A stretch of 64,000 nucleotides of DNA from Paenibacillus chondroitinus NBRC 15376 (GTDB taxonomy: Bacteria; Bacillota; Bacilli; Paenibacillales; NBRC-103111). Of the stretch, positions 8,311-17,806 are shown piece by piece; the stretch's first letter is position 1; every line of letters begins with the position of its first letter. Under the pieces are notes generated by a model. That model had not been told where the DNA came from, did no database searches, and worked only from the letters and a program-made list of their open reading frames with translations. The DNA is taken from positions 62,001 to 126,000 of the forward strand of contig NZ_BILW01000005.1 in NCBI RefSeq assembly GCF_004000765.1. The letters are read 5' to 3'. A program made the position numbers and the translations under genes.

Positions 8311-9689
8311 TCCAGCGTACATTAGAACAAATTGCAGACATGTTGGGGAGTGAGGTTCGAGGGACAGAAGCTGCCGTGAGCGTTGCGGGCGTCTCGACCG
8401 ATACCCGCTCGATTCCGGCCGGCAGTCTATTCGTCCCGCTGATTGGAGAAAAGTTTGACGGGCACGCCTATGCAGAGGAAGCTTATCATAAAGGAGTGGC
8501 GGCTGTATTATGGCAGGAGGATCGCGGAGAGGCACCTGCAGGTGTTCCTTATGTCCCCGTGGCAGATACGCTGGCAGCTTTACAGCAATTAGCCAAGGCT
8601 TATCGGAAGCAACTGCCTGTACGTATCATAGGCATAACGGGCAGTAACGGTAAAACAACGACGAAAGATTTGGTCGCAGCCGTTTTGGGCAGTACCTATA
8701 AGGTGCATAAAACCAAAGGGAATTTAAATAATCATATCGGGTTGCCGGTTACGCTCTTACAGCTGGAGGAAACGACAGAGTTTGCCGTGGTTGAAATGGG
8801 GATGAGCGGACGGGGCGAAATCGAGCTGCTAAGCGATTTGGCCGAGCCGGATGCTTCGATCATCACGATGATCGGCGAGTCCCACATGCTTCAGCTGGGC
8901 TCGAGAGAAGAAATTGCCCGGGCGAAAGTGGAGATCGTAAGCGGCATGCCAAGCGGCAGCCTGCTTGTGTACAACGGTGACGAGCCGCTCATTGAGATGG
9001 CTCTTGCAGAGCGCAGCTTGCCGGAGGGGCTTCACCGCCTCCAGTTCGGACATGGCAAGGACAATGCGAAATACCCGACAACAATCCGGATGGATGCGGA
9101 CGGTACGCACTTCCAGATCAATTCACCGGATTACTCGGAATTGTACATTCCTCTACTCGGCACGCATAATGTCATCAACGCGTTAGCGGCCATCGCCATC
9201 GGCGAAGCCTTCGGCGTTCAGCCGGAAGCCATTGCAGCGGGGCTCCGCTCGCTGGAGATGACAAGCATGCGCATCGAGAAGCTGACGGCAGCCTCAGGGC
9301 TGACCGTGCTCAACGATGCGTATAATGCCAGCCCGGCCTCCATGAGGGCGGCTATTACATTGACCGAGACGCTTGGCGGCTTCGGTCGGAAGTTCCTCGT
9401 GCTCGGCGACATGCTGGAGCTTGGCGAGCACGAAGAGCAGTTCCATCGCGAAATTGGCGCGATGGTTTCGCCGGAACGTGTAGACTACGTCTTCACGTTC
9501 GGCCGTTTGGGCCGCTTCATCGCAGAGGAAGCGGCGGCGCGCCTCTCGAAGGACCGCGTGCGCGCCTTCGAGGACAAAGAGCTGCTCGCGAGCGAGCTAG
9601 CCGCTTTGGCACAGCCGGAGGACATTGTGCTTGTGAAGGGCTCGCGCGGTATGCGGCTTGAGCAAGTCGTGAATGCTTTGCTCACTTAA
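8307..9689 (+). CDS. murF: UDP-MurNAc-tripeptide:D-Ala-D-Ala ligase
   Basis: MurF attaches D-Ala-D-Ala to complete the UDP-MurNAc-pentapeptide. The 460 residues have the Mur ligase fold with GSNGKTTTKD from about residue 112, the central signature YNASPASM, and the C-terminal VKGSRGMRLEQ. It overlaps murE by 4 nt (ATGA), so translation is coupled. B. subtilis keeps murF elsewhere. The 3' third is markedly GC-richer than its surroundings (78 of 120 bases are G or C at 9481-9600). Confidence 0.95.
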   Translation: MIQRTLEQIADMLGSEVRGTEAAVSVAGVSTDTRSIPAGSLFVPLIGEKFDGHAYAEEAYHKGVAAVLWQEDRGEAPAGVPYVPVADTLAALQQLAKAYRKQLPVRIIGITGSNGKTTTKDLVAAVLGSTYKVHKTKGNLNNHIGLPVTLLQLEETTEFAVVEMGMSGRGEIELLSDLAEPDASIITMIGESHMLQLGSREEIARAKVEIVSGMPSGSLLVYNGDEPLIEMALAERSLPEGLHRLQFGHGKDNAKYPTTIRMDADGTHFQINSPDYSELYIPLLGTHNVINALAAIAIGEAFGVQPEAIAAGLRSLEMTSMRIEKLTAASGLTVLNDAYNASPASMRAAITLTETLGGFGRKFLVLGDMLELGEHEEQFHREIGAMVSPERVDYVFTFGRLGRFIAEEAAARLSKDRVRAFEDKELLASELAALAQPEDIVLVKGSRGMRLEQVVNALLT

Positions 9690-9761
9690 TAAGAACAGAA
9701 TGAACTTATGATGAAACAGTAGATCGTTTTCGGTTAACGGAAACGAGCAGGGGGAACCAAC

Positions 9762-10721
9762 GTGGAAAACGCAATTTTATTAACGATGGGCGTCGCATTT
9801 GTGCTTGCGCTTATTATGGGGCCGCTTTGTATTCCGATATTGCGGCGTATGAAGTTTGGCCAACAAATCCGTGAGGATGGCCCGCAGGGACATTTGAAGA
9901 AACAAGGAACACCAACGATGGGCGGCATCATCATTCTGATTGCCCTAGCTTTGGCAAGCCTTCGTTTTGCTGATAAAAATACCGATCTTCTCATCTTGCT
10001 GATTGCTTCATTAGGCTACGGCCTGGTAGGTTTTCTGGATGATTACATCAAAATTATTTTCAAGCGCTCGCTTGGCCTTACAGCGAAACAAAAGCTGTTC
10101 GGGCAGCTGCTGATCTCGGCTATTGTTTGTTACCTGCTGGTAAGGGAAGGACATAGCACGGACTTATATATTCCTTTTGTGGAGTTCCACTTCAATCCGG
10201 GTTGGTTGTACTTCCCACTGATGGCGATTCTCATGTTAGGCGCGTCGAACGCGGTGAATTTCACCGATGGGTTGGACGGTTTGCTGGCAGGGACAAGTGC
10301 AATTGCATTTGGCGCTTATACGGTGATTGCGATGAACAATACACAGCCGGAAGCAGCGATTTTCTCAGCGGCAATGGTCGGTGCTGTGCTTGGATTTCTC
10401 GTCTTCAATGCGCATCCGGCGAAAGTGTTCATGGGAGATACAGGCTCGCTTGGCATCGGTGGCGGCTTAGTGGCTGTTGCAATTTTGACCAAAGCGGAGC
10501 TGCTGCTGGCGGTTGTCGGCGGCGTGTTCCTGATCGAGATTTTATCTGTCGTTATTCAAGTTGTTTCCTTCAAGACCAGGGGCAAGCGTGTTTTCAAAAT
10601 GAGTCCGATCCATCACCACTTTGAACTGGTCGGATGGTCGGAATGGCGTGTCGTTATCACATTCTGGGTCGTAGGTCTTGTACTTGCTGCACTCGGATTA
10701 TATATGAATGAGGTGTTGTAG
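9762..10721 (+). CDS. mraY: Phospho-MurNAc-pentapeptide transferase
   Basis: MraY moves phospho-MurNAc-pentapeptide onto undecaprenyl phosphate to form lipid I at the inner face of the membrane. The 319-residue protein is almost entirely membrane helices (about ten) and carries the family's cytoplasmic motifs: LDDYIK, NFTDGLDGLLAG, FMGDTGSLGIGG and the HHHFE motif near the C-terminus. Translation starts at GTG 9762 after CAGGGGG. A 72-nt gap separates it from murF; it ends 3 nt before murD. Confidence 0.96.
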   Translation: MENAILLTMGVAFVLALIMGPLCIPILRRMKFGQQIREDGPQGHLKKQGTPTMGGIIILIALALASLRFADKNTDLLILLIASLGYGLVGFLDDYIKIIFKRSLGLTAKQKLFGQLLISAIVCYLLVREGHSTDLYIPFVEFHFNPGWLYFPLMAILMLGASNAVNFTDGLDGLLAGTSAIAFGAYTVIAMNNTQPEAAIFSAAMVGAVLGFLVFNAHPAKVFMGDTGSLGIGGGLVAVAILTKAELLLAVVGGVFLIEILSVVIQVVSFKTRGKRVFKMSPIHHHFELVGWSEWRVVITFWVVGLVLAALGLYMNEVL

Positions 10722-10724
10722 AAC

Positions 10725-12119
10725 ATGATGCATCCGCGGGAATATCGTGGACTTGAAGTGGTCGTATTGGGCTTGGCTCGCAGCGGTGTCGCTGCGGCTA
10801 AGCTTTTTCATCAACAAGGTGCCCTGGTCACCGTTAATGACAAAAAAGAGCGGAGCGCATGCCCTGAAGCCGACGAATTGGAGGCTCTGGGTATTTCTGT
10901 TGTATGCGGGTTTCACCCGGAGTCCTTGGTGCATGAGGGGGTTGCGCTCGTTGTTAAAAACCCGGGCATTCCATACTCGGTTGAGCCGATCCGCAAAGCA
11001 TTGGAGCTTGGCATTGAAGTCGTTACGGAAGTAGAGGTCGCTTACCAGTTCTGTGAAGCGCCGATTATCGGGATTACAGGTTCTAACGGGAAGACAACAA
11101 CGACAACATTGATTGGATTAATGCTGGATTCAGCAGGCTTGTCGCCTGTCGTGGCGGGGAATATCGGGCGTGCTCTTACAGAAGCAGCGCCAGAAGTAAC
11201 GGCCGACAATTGGATGGTTGTAGAGTTAAGCTCCTTTCAACTCAAAGGGACAACTTCGTTCCGTCCGAAAATTGCGCTGTTCTTGAATTTGTACGAAACT
11301 CATCTGGACTACCACGGTTCGATGGATGACTATATTGCCTCAAAAGCAAAGCTGTTTGCCAATCAAACAGAGGAAGACACGGCTATATTAAATTGGGACC
11401 ATCCGGTATGCCAATCGCTTATTCCTACTCTAAAAGCGAAGCTTTTCCCATTCTCCAGAAAAGAAGTACTGTCTTACGGTGTTTATTATGACCAATCATC
11501 GGATAACCTTGTTTATGCGAATGGCCAGGGGGACATTGTGCCGATTATGCCGGCTCGGGAAATGGGAATGCCGGGCAGCTTTAACATTGAGAACGCTTTG
11601 GCGGCAGCGGCAGCAGCCCTCACAGCAGGCGTAGAGCCGCACACGATCGCGGATGTGCTTAGAAGCTTCAAGGGCGTAGAACACCGCCTGGAGTTCGTGA
11701 GAGAACTTAAGGGGATCACGTTCTACAATAACTCCAAAGCAACAAACGCTGTGGCAACGATTAGTTCAATTGAAGCCTTTGACCAGAAGTTAGTTTTAAT
11801 TGCTGGAGGCTTGGACCGAGGGTCAGATTACATGGAGCTGCTCCCTACGTTCCGTGAGCGAGTCAAAGGGATTGTCACGCTTGGACAAACTAAAGAGAAA
11901 ATTAAACATATCGCAGAGCTGGCAGGGATTAGCAGCATTCAAACCGTCGATACTGCTAAGGATGCAGCGGATGCAATTTCGCAAGCCGTTCAGCTTGCTT
12001 GGCAGATGTGTGAAGCGGGAGACATCGTTCTGCTTTCGCCGGCTTGTGCAAGTTGGGATATGTTCCCCTCCTTTGAGGACAGGGGACGCATGTTTAAGGA
12101 GTCCGTGCATAACCTTTAA
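10725..12119 (+). CDS. murD: UDP-MurNAc-L-alanine:D-glutamate ligase
   Basis: MurD adds D-glutamate, the second residue of the stem peptide. The 464-residue protein has an N-terminal Rossmann-like domain (VVVLGLARSGVAAAKLF), the ATP loop GSNGKTTTT from about residue 119, and C-terminal motifs GVEHRLEFV, NNSKATN and LLSPACASWDMF. The ATG is 3 nt after the mraY stop with GAGGTG about 10 nt upstream; a second ATG directly follows and could also serve. Confidence 0.95.
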   Translation: MMHPREYRGLEVVVLGLARSGVAAAKLFHQQGALVTVNDKKERSACPEADELEALGISVVCGFHPESLVHEGVALVVKNPGIPYSVEPIRKALELGIEVVTEVEVAYQFCEAPIIGITGSNGKTTTTTLIGLMLDSAGLSPVVAGNIGRALTEAAPEVTADNWMVVELSSFQLKGTTSFRPKIALFLNLYETHLDYHGSMDDYIASKAKLFANQTEEDTAILNWDHPVCQSLIPTLKAKLFPFSRKEVLSYGVYYDQSSDNLVYANGQGDIVPIMPAREMGMPGSFNIENALAAAAAALTAGVEPHTIADVLRSFKGVEHRLEFVRELKGITFYNNSKATNAVATISSIEAFDQKLVLIAGGLDRGSDYMELLPTFRERVKGIVTLGQTKEKIKHIAELAGISSIQTVDTAKDAADAISQAVQLAWQMCEAGDIVLLSPACASWDMFPSFEDRGRMFKESVHNL

Positions 12120-12126
12120 ATAGGGC

Positions 12127-12135
12127 TTATCCACA
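12127..12135 (+). other. Consensus DnaA-box 9-mer
   Basis: TTATCCACA, a perfect match to the DnaA-box consensus, lies in the 101-nt gap between murD and spoVE. A single 9-mer of this kind is expected by chance about once in two such windows, so function is doubtful. Confidence 0.25.
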
Positions 12136-12220
12136 TGTGTTTGCTGGCAGGTGACGGTTGTCTCCTGCTCGGCTATTCATCCTCTGGATGTGGCCCAGAA
12201 CACATAAAGAGGTGTCTGTT

Positions 12221-13318
12221 ATGGGTAAATCACGGTCTGCTCCTGATATTTGGATTATTATTCCAACTTTGCTGCTTTTGACAATTGGCATTATTATGGT
12301 TTACAGTGCGAGCAGTGTACTTGCCTTTCGGGAATTCGGCGATTCCCTGTATTACCTCAAACGGCAGTTAATTTTCGCTGTTTTAGGGATCATTGCGATG
12401 TTTTTTACCATGAATGTCGATTATCTCGTTTGGAAAAAGATAGCGCGCATTACACTGATCGTATGTTTCTGCATGCTCATTATTGTGCTCATTCCCGGCA
12501 TCGGGGTTGTACGTGGCGGGGCCAGGAGCTGGCTCGGGATCGGCGCCTTCGGTATACAGCCGTCGGAGTTTATGAAGATGGGGATGATTCTGTATTTATC
12601 CAAATTGTTATCCGAGCAGCAATCCCAAATCACCCAATTTACCAAAGGGTTATTGCCTCCGCTAGGAATTATGGGTCTAGCTTTCGGGTTGATTATGCTG
12701 CAGCCTGATCTTGGCACCGGCGCTGTTCTGGTCGGAGCTTCGCTGCTTATTATTTTTATCTCTGGCGCACGATTGCTTCATCTTTCATATCTGGGTATGA
12801 TAGGGGTTGCCGGTTTCATTGGGCTCATCATTGCTGCTCCTTATCGCTTGAAACGGATTACTGCTTTTTTAGATCCTTGGCAGGACCCGCTTGGTGCAGG
12901 CTATCAATCTATTCAATCTCTCTATGCAATTGGTCCAGGCGGCTTAGTAGGGTTAGGACTTGGTATGAGCCGTCAGAAATACAGTTATTTGCCTGAACCG
13001 CAAACCGATTTTATTTTCTCCATCATTGCAGAAGAACTTGGTTTTATTGGCGGTACTTTAGTGCTTCTATTATTTACCATCTTAGTATGGCGCGGTATGC
13101 GGGCGGCTATTACAGCTCCGGATACATTTGCAAGTTTAATTGCTGTTGGCATTATCGGCATGATTGCTGTTCAAGTAATTATTAATATCGGTGTCGTCAT
13201 TGGAATGTTTCCAGTTACCGGTATTACATTGCCATTCATAAGTGCAGGCGGTTCGTCATTGACGCTTATGCTGACATCCGTCGGCATCCTGCTCAATATA
13301 TCCCGTTATTCGAGGTGA
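12221..13318 (+). CDS. spoVE: SEDS peptidoglycan polymerase SpoVE (FtsW/RodA family)
   Basis: A 365-residue polytopic protein of the SEDS family, which polymerises lipid II into glycan strands with a partner class B PBP. Ten membrane helices are apparent. Family landmarks include VYSASS after helix 1, GARSWLGIGAFGIQPSEFMK, QPDLGTG, and the C-terminal GITLPFISAGGSSL. Within a dcw cluster containing spoVD it is best named SpoVE; an additional vegetative FtsW would be expected elsewhere. If there is none, this protein could serve both functions. ATG 12221 follows AGAGGTG by 6 nt; an ATG at 12158 would add an unconserved 21-residue extension. Confidence 0.88.
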   Translation: MGKSRSAPDIWIIIPTLLLLTIGIIMVYSASSVLAFREFGDSLYYLKRQLIFAVLGIIAMFFTMNVDYLVWKKIARITLIVCFCMLIIVLIPGIGVVRGGARSWLGIGAFGIQPSEFMKMGMILYLSKLLSEQQSQITQFTKGLLPPLGIMGLAFGLIMLQPDLGTGAVLVGASLLIIFISGARLLHLSYLGMIGVAGFIGLIIAAPYRLKRITAFLDPWQDPLGAGYQSIQSLYAIGPGGLVGLGLGMSRQKYSYLPEPQTDFIFSIIAEELGFIGGTLVLLLFTILVWRGMRAAITAPDTFASLIAVGIIGMIAVQVIINIGVVIGMFPVTGITLPFISAGGSSLTLMLTSVGILLNISRYSR

Positions 13319-13325
13319 CAAAGGA

Positions 13326-14396
13326 ATGAAAACAATTGTCTTTACCGGAGGAGGCTCCGCAGGACATGTTACGCCTAACATTGCTCTTATGCATAAGCTG
13401 AAAGAGTTAGGTTGGGAAATTCAATACATAGGCTCGGCAACAGGCATCGAGAAAGACATCATCGAGCGCGAAGGTGTTCCTTTTTACCCGATATCTTCTG
13501 GGAAATTGCGTCGATATTTTGATCTGAAAAATTTCAAAGACCCTTTTAGAGTGATGAAAGGTGTTTATGAATCTTATAGATTGCTCCGTCGTCTGAAGCC
13601 CGCCATCGTCTTTTCGAAGGGCGGGTTCGTTTCCGTACCGGTCGTTTTGGGCAGTCGCATGAACAAAGTGCCGGTTATTATTCATGAATCCGATATGACG
13701 CCAGGACTGGCCAACAAAATATCGATTCCTATGGCAACGAAAGTATGTGTAACATTTCCGGAGTCCATGCAGCATGTCAACAAAGAGAAAGCGGTTCTTA
13801 CCGGTTTGCCGATTCGCGAACATATTCGGAGCGGGAAAGCCTCCAGAGGCTACCAGCTTTGCGATTTTCATAAGCAAAAACCCGTTATTTTGATTATGGG
13901 GGGAAGCCTGGGCTCGCAGGTCATCAACCAAGCTGTCAGATCCAATCTGCCTCGCTTGCTCGAGCAATTCCAAATTGTTCATTTGTGCGGCAAAGGCAAT
14001 ATTGCGGCTGAGTTTGCCGGGACGCGCGGATATAAACAGTTCGAATATTTGAATGAGGAACTCCCGGATGTCTTAGCTATGACAGACCTTGTGATTTCCC
14101 GGGCTGGCGCTACATCCATCTATGAGTTTTTGGTATTGGAAAAACCAATGCTGCTTATTCCTTTGTCATTGCAAGCAAGCCGTGGCGATCAGATTCTGAA
14201 CGCCAAGTCGTTTCAGAAAGCCGGTTACGCGGAGGTTATGCAGGAAGATGAGCTTACAGCTGAATCGCTGCAAACCCGCCTGGAGGCTCTCTATGCAAAC
14301 AGAGAAACTTATAAAGCAGCTATGCAATCCCGCAATGACAGCGATGCTGTTGCTGCGATCGTTAAATTGATTGAATCCTACAGCTTATCGAGTTAG
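13326..14396 (+). CDS. murG: Lipid II synthase (GlcNAc transferase) MurG
   Basis: MurG transfers GlcNAc from UDP-GlcNAc to lipid I, giving lipid II, on the inner membrane face. The 356-residue GT-B protein shows the N-terminal glycine-rich loop TGGGSAGHVTPN, the second loop IMGGSLGSQVIN at the start of the C-terminal domain, and the nucleotide-sugar site ISRAGATSIYEF. It starts 7 nt after spoVE with AAAGGA close to the ATG and GAGGTGA further up, so the two are coupled. Confidence 0.95.
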   Translation: MKTIVFTGGGSAGHVTPNIALMHKLKELGWEIQYIGSATGIEKDIIEREGVPFYPISSGKLRRYFDLKNFKDPFRVMKGVYESYRLLRRLKPAIVFSKGGFVSVPVVLGSRMNKVPVIIHESDMTPGLANKISIPMATKVCVTFPESMQHVNKEKAVLTGLPIREHIRSGKASRGYQLCDFHKQKPVILIMGGSLGSQVINQAVRSNLPRLLEQFQIVHLCGKGNIAAEFAGTRGYKQFEYLNEELPDVLAMTDLVISRAGATSIYEFLVLEKPMLLIPLSLQASRGDQILNAKSFQKAGYAEVMQEDELTAESLQTRLEALYANRETYKAAMQSRNDSDAVAAIVKLIESYSLSS

Positions 14397-14595
14397 TTTT
14401 TCGAAAGCGAATGGGCGATTGTCACACTCTATCCGATTTTACATAAACTATACTATAACCGTGACAGACACCTAAGGCTTGATATGGCGCCAAAGTTTGA
14501 AGCCCGGCCATCTTCAACTTGGTCCGTATTTTTGAAATTATGGAGCTTAGCTGATTCGATAATTTCGCCCTATGTTCTGTGAAGGAGGTTTTCCC
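14397..14595 (+). other. murG-murB gap with a bulged hairpin
   Basis: This 199-nt gap is the longest within the mur genes. It holds an AT-rich stretch around 14430-14460 without a convincing promoter pair. A 9-bp hairpin at 14493-14520 (AAGTT-t-GAAG with CTTC-AACTT, 9-nt loop) is followed by GGTCCGTATTTTTG rather than a clean T run, so it is not a standard terminator. It could be a processing or attenuation structure. Confidence 0.35.
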
Positions 14596-15501
14596 ATGCA
14601 GCAGTTAATATCCGACTTAAAGGCAGCAAATATTGGCGAGATTCGAACGAATGAGCGACTGGCCCCTTATACGACTTGGAAAATCGGTGGTCCGGCCGAT
14701 TGCCTTATCCTCCCGAACACGAAGGAGCAGGTTGCTGCAGTCATCCGTTTCCTGCATCAACGTGGAGTACCATGGACGATTATCGGTCGTGGCTCTAATC
14801 TGCTTGTCAGTGACAAAGGAATTAGAGGGGTAGTTATCAAACTTGGCTCTGCGCTGGAAACTTTGCGCTTTGAAGGTGCGACGGTTTATGCAGGCGGTTC
14901 CTATTCGTTCATTAAATTGTCTGTGCTAGCAGCCAAGGAAGGTTTAACCGGACTGGAGTTTGCTTCGGGCATTCCCGGTTCTGTGGGAGGCGCCGTCTAC
15001 ATGAATGCAGGGGCTCACGGGTCCGATGTGTCACGCATACTCAAGCAGGCTGAAGTCATCCTGGACACAGGGGAATTGGTCACGATGCAGGCAGAGGATT
15101 TGCAGTATGCCTATCGGCATTCGATTCTGCACACTCTACCCGGCATAGTAACAGAAGCTGTCTTTGAATTACAGGTTGGAGAACGCAAAGAAATCGCGGG
15201 AGCCATGGCGGCTTACCGGGATCGGCGTCTTCGCACTCAACCGCTTCAATTAGCTTGTGCTGGAAGTGTTTTCCGCAACCCCGAAGGGGGATTCGCCGCA
15301 AAGCTCATCGAAGAGGCTGGCCTGAAAGGCAAACGTGTCGGTGGAGCGCAAATCTCCACGCTGCACGCCAATTTCATTGTGAACACCGGAGATGCTAAAG
15401 CCGAGGACGTTCTCACTCTCATCGCAGAAGTACAGCAAATCGTGCAGAAACAGTACGGCATATCGCTAGTACCGGAAGTTTTGGTGATGGGTGAGAGGTA
15501 A
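14596..15501 (+). CDS. murB: UDP-N-acetylenolpyruvoylglucosamine reductase
   Basis: MurB reduces UDP-GlcNAc-enolpyruvate to UDP-MurNAc using FAD and NADPH. The 301-residue length and the lack of the extra E. coli loop point to type II. FAD-domain motifs are visible: NTTWKIGG-like APYTTWKIGGPAD near the start, IIGRGSNLLVSD, and GLEFASGIPGSVGGAVYMNAGA. The C-terminal substrate domain has SVFRNPEGGFAAKLIEEAGLKG. ATG 14596 has AAGGAGG 7 nt upstream. Confidence 0.95.
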   Translation: MQQLISDLKAANIGEIRTNERLAPYTTWKIGGPADCLILPNTKEQVAAVIRFLHQRGVPWTIIGRGSNLLVSDKGIRGVVIKLGSALETLRFEGATVYAGGSYSFIKLSVLAAKEGLTGLEFASGIPGSVGGAVYMNAGAHGSDVSRILKQAEVILDTGELVTMQAEDLQYAYRHSILHTLPGIVTEAVFELQVGERKEIAGAMAAYRDRRLRTQPLQLACAGSVFRNPEGGFAAKLIEEAGLKGKRVGGAQISTLHANFIVNTGDAKAEDVLTLIAEVQQIVQKQYGISLVPEVLVMGER

Positions 15502-15516
15502 ATCGGAGGTGGAACT

Positions 15517-16797
15517 TTGGAGAAGCTCGTTATCGAAGGTGGAAAACCTCTCACGGGAGCCATCCAGATACACGGCGCTAAAAACGCCGCATTACCAATC
15601 TTAGCAGCATGCATCCTGGCTAGCGGCACTCATACTCTGCATAATGTTCCTAATTTGCTCGATATCGACACCATGCTGCGCATTCTTCGTGCGTTGGGCT
15701 GCCGTGCCGAACAGCAAGAGGATACGGTATCCATTACAACATCCACAGCTAATTCCTCGCATATTCCAGAAGAATTGATGGGGCAGATGCGTTCATCCAT
15801 CTTTCTTATGGGACCGCTGCTCGCTAGATTTGGCAGTGTCACCGTGTATCAACCCGGAGGCTGCGCAATCGGCGAACGTAAAATTGATTTGCACCTGAAA
15901 GGGCTGCAAGCTTTAGGAGCCAACATCGAAGAATTCGCAAACAAAATTGTTTGCACAGCCGAATCGCTTCATGGCAGTGAAATCGTTCTGGATTTCCCGA
16001 GCGTCGGAGCGACGGAAAATATCATGATGGCTGCTGTGAAAGCAGAAGGCATCACAACGATTTATAATGCGGCACGCGAACCGGAAATTCAGGATTTGCA
16101 GAACTTCCTGAACGCCATGGGCGCCGACATTATCGGAGCAGGAACAGATACCATCACCATTCGTGGCGTGGAAAATCTGTCACCTTGCACCTACCGCATC
16201 ATCCCTGACCGTATCGTGGCCGGAACCTTTATGGTGGCCGCTGCTGCAACGAAAGGGAGCATTACTTTAGAGAAGGTTAACCCTGCTCACTTAACCTCTG
16301 TGATCCATGTCCTCAAGCGTGCAGGTGTTCAAATCATCTCTGACGGTGATATAATACATGTAAGCTGTCCGACTAGACCGAAGGCCGTCGAACGTATCGT
16401 GACTTCGCCGCATCCATCTTTTCCTACTGATTTGCAATCACAGGTTATGGTGCTGCTATCCTTAGCAGACGGTATGAGCGTAATGAAAGAAACGATTTTC
16501 GAAGGTAGATTCAAGCACGTAGATGAATTGTCCCGTATGGGTGCAGATATCCGTGTTGATATGAGTTCAGCCTTTATTAGAGGCGTTCCCAGGCTGTATG
16601 GAGCGACAGTGGAGGCGACGGATTTACGTGCTGGCGCAGCACTTGTTATCGCCGGTCTGGCTGCGCATGGTACGACGATCGTTGAGCAAATTCATCATAT
16701 TGATAGAGGCTATGATAGAATTGAACATATGCTTTCAAGATTGGGTGCATCCGTGCATCGACAATCACCTGTTCCAAGCGAGCAAGCGAACAACTGA
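15517..16797 (+). CDS. murA: UDP-GlcNAc 1-carboxyvinyltransferase MurA
   Basis: MurA performs the first committed step of wall synthesis, joining enolpyruvate from PEP to UDP-GlcNAc. At 426 residues it is complete. KNAALPILAA near the N-terminus binds substrate; the catalytic Cys116 lies in PGGCAIG, which implies fosfomycin sensitivity of this copy. It starts at TTG 15517, 7 nt after GGAGG and 16 nt after murB, so murB and murA, consecutive enzymes, are coupled. B. subtilis has murA elsewhere. Confidence 0.95.
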   Translation: MEKLVIEGGKPLTGAIQIHGAKNAALPILAACILASGTHTLHNVPNLLDIDTMLRILRALGCRAEQQEDTVSITTSTANSSHIPEELMGQMRSSIFLMGPLLARFGSVTVYQPGGCAIGERKIDLHLKGLQALGANIEEFANKIVCTAESLHGSEIVLDFPSVGATENIMMAAVKAEGITTIYNAAREPEIQDLQNFLNAMGADIIGAGTDTITIRGVENLSPCTYRIIPDRIVAGTFMVAAAATKGSITLEKVNPAHLTSVIHVLKRAGVQIISDGDIIHVSCPTRPKAVERIVTSPHPSFPTDLQSQVMVLLSLADGMSVMKETIFEGRFKHVDELSRMGADIRVDMSSAFIRGVPRLYGATVEATDLRAGAALVIAGLAAHGTTIVEQIHHIDRGYDRIEHMLSRLGASVHRQSPVPSEQANN

Positions 16798-16912
16798 ATG
16801 AATTCCGCGCATCCCTTCCTGGATTCAGGCGGGGATTCACGGTTTCATTTGATTGGTACATACAAGATTTTAAATTTTAACCTTCATTCGAAACTATTAG
16901 GTGGTGCCCAGC

Positions 16913-17806
16913 TTGTCTGACGACCGCAATATGCCCGCTCTGCCGCCCGTTCCAAAGCCACGAGCCCGTACGAATAGAAAACTGCTCATCTTTTTATTTA
17001 TTTTTTTTATCATCATTTTAGTCATTTTGTTTTTTCAATCTTCACTAAGCCGTGTAAGTGCCATTGAAGTTGAAGGAAATGAGCTCATAACCTCGGAAGC
17101 GATCGGACAAGCCAGCCAGATTGCCGTCGGGGACCGTTTTTTTGCCTTCAGTTCCCAAACGATAACACAACGTATAGCCTCTCTACCCATGATTAAGACA
17201 GCTACGGTGAAGAAGCATTTTCCAGGCAAGATTCTCATTACCGTGCAGGAGTATCCGAAAGTTGCTTTCCAGATAGCAGCAGATGGCAAGAAGCAAGCCG
17301 TGCTTGCCGATGGCGCTGTCGTTGAATTGCCTTCTGGCAGCAGCATTCCACTGGATATGCCCATTTTGACAGGGTGGACGGATGGTGATCCGAATAAAGC
17401 AGCACTATGCAAAGTGCTTGGTGAAATTCCGGAGAGTGCGCTGTCGGACATTTCCGAAATCAAACCGGACCCGTCGGAGCCGTACCCGGACAAAATCAAG
17501 CTGTACACGAGATCCCAATTTGAAGTGTACACCACGATAGCTTACTTGCCTGAGAAAATTGACAATCTGCCTGCTTATATAGCAAGCTTACAAGAGGATC
17601 ATATTACTAGCGGCATTATCAAAATGCTAGAAGTAGAATATCATGCTCCTTTTGAACCTAATGAAGATACGAAGAATGATTCTAATAATACGTCGGGCCA
17701 AAAAGGTGGAAGCAACGCAGCGGCAAGCCCATCACCCGATCCTGCTAACAAGGATGGGAACAAGTCGACGCCAAAGCCGACTCCAAAAGCGACACCGAAA
17801 CCGTAA
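16913..17806 (+). CDS. divIB: Cell division protein DivIB (FtsQ)
   Basis: A 297-residue bitopic protein of the DivIB/FtsL/DivIC complex. A short cytoplasmic end is followed by one membrane helix (about 24-43), an extracellular POTRA domain beginning SRVSAIEVEGNELITSEAIG, a beta domain, and a low-complexity tail of Ser/Asn/Gly then repeated TPKP units. I chose TTG 16913, 7 nt after AGGTGGT; the in-frame GTG codons at 16901/16904 are part of that ribosome site. A gap of about 115 nt after murA shows no clear structure. Confidence 0.88.
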   Translation: MSDDRNMPALPPVPKPRARTNRKLLIFLFIFFIIILVILFFQSSLSRVSAIEVEGNELITSEAIGQASQIAVGDRFFAFSSQTITQRIASLPMIKTATVKKHFPGKILITVQEYPKVAFQIAADGKKQAVLADGAVVELPSGSSIPLDMPILTGWTDGDPNKAALCKVLGEIPESALSDISEIKPDPSEPYPDKIKLYTRSQFEVYTTIAYLPEKIDNLPAYIASLQEDHITSGIIKMLEVEYHAPFEPNEDTKNDSNNTSGQKGGSNAAASPSPDPANKDGNKSTPKPTPKATPKP

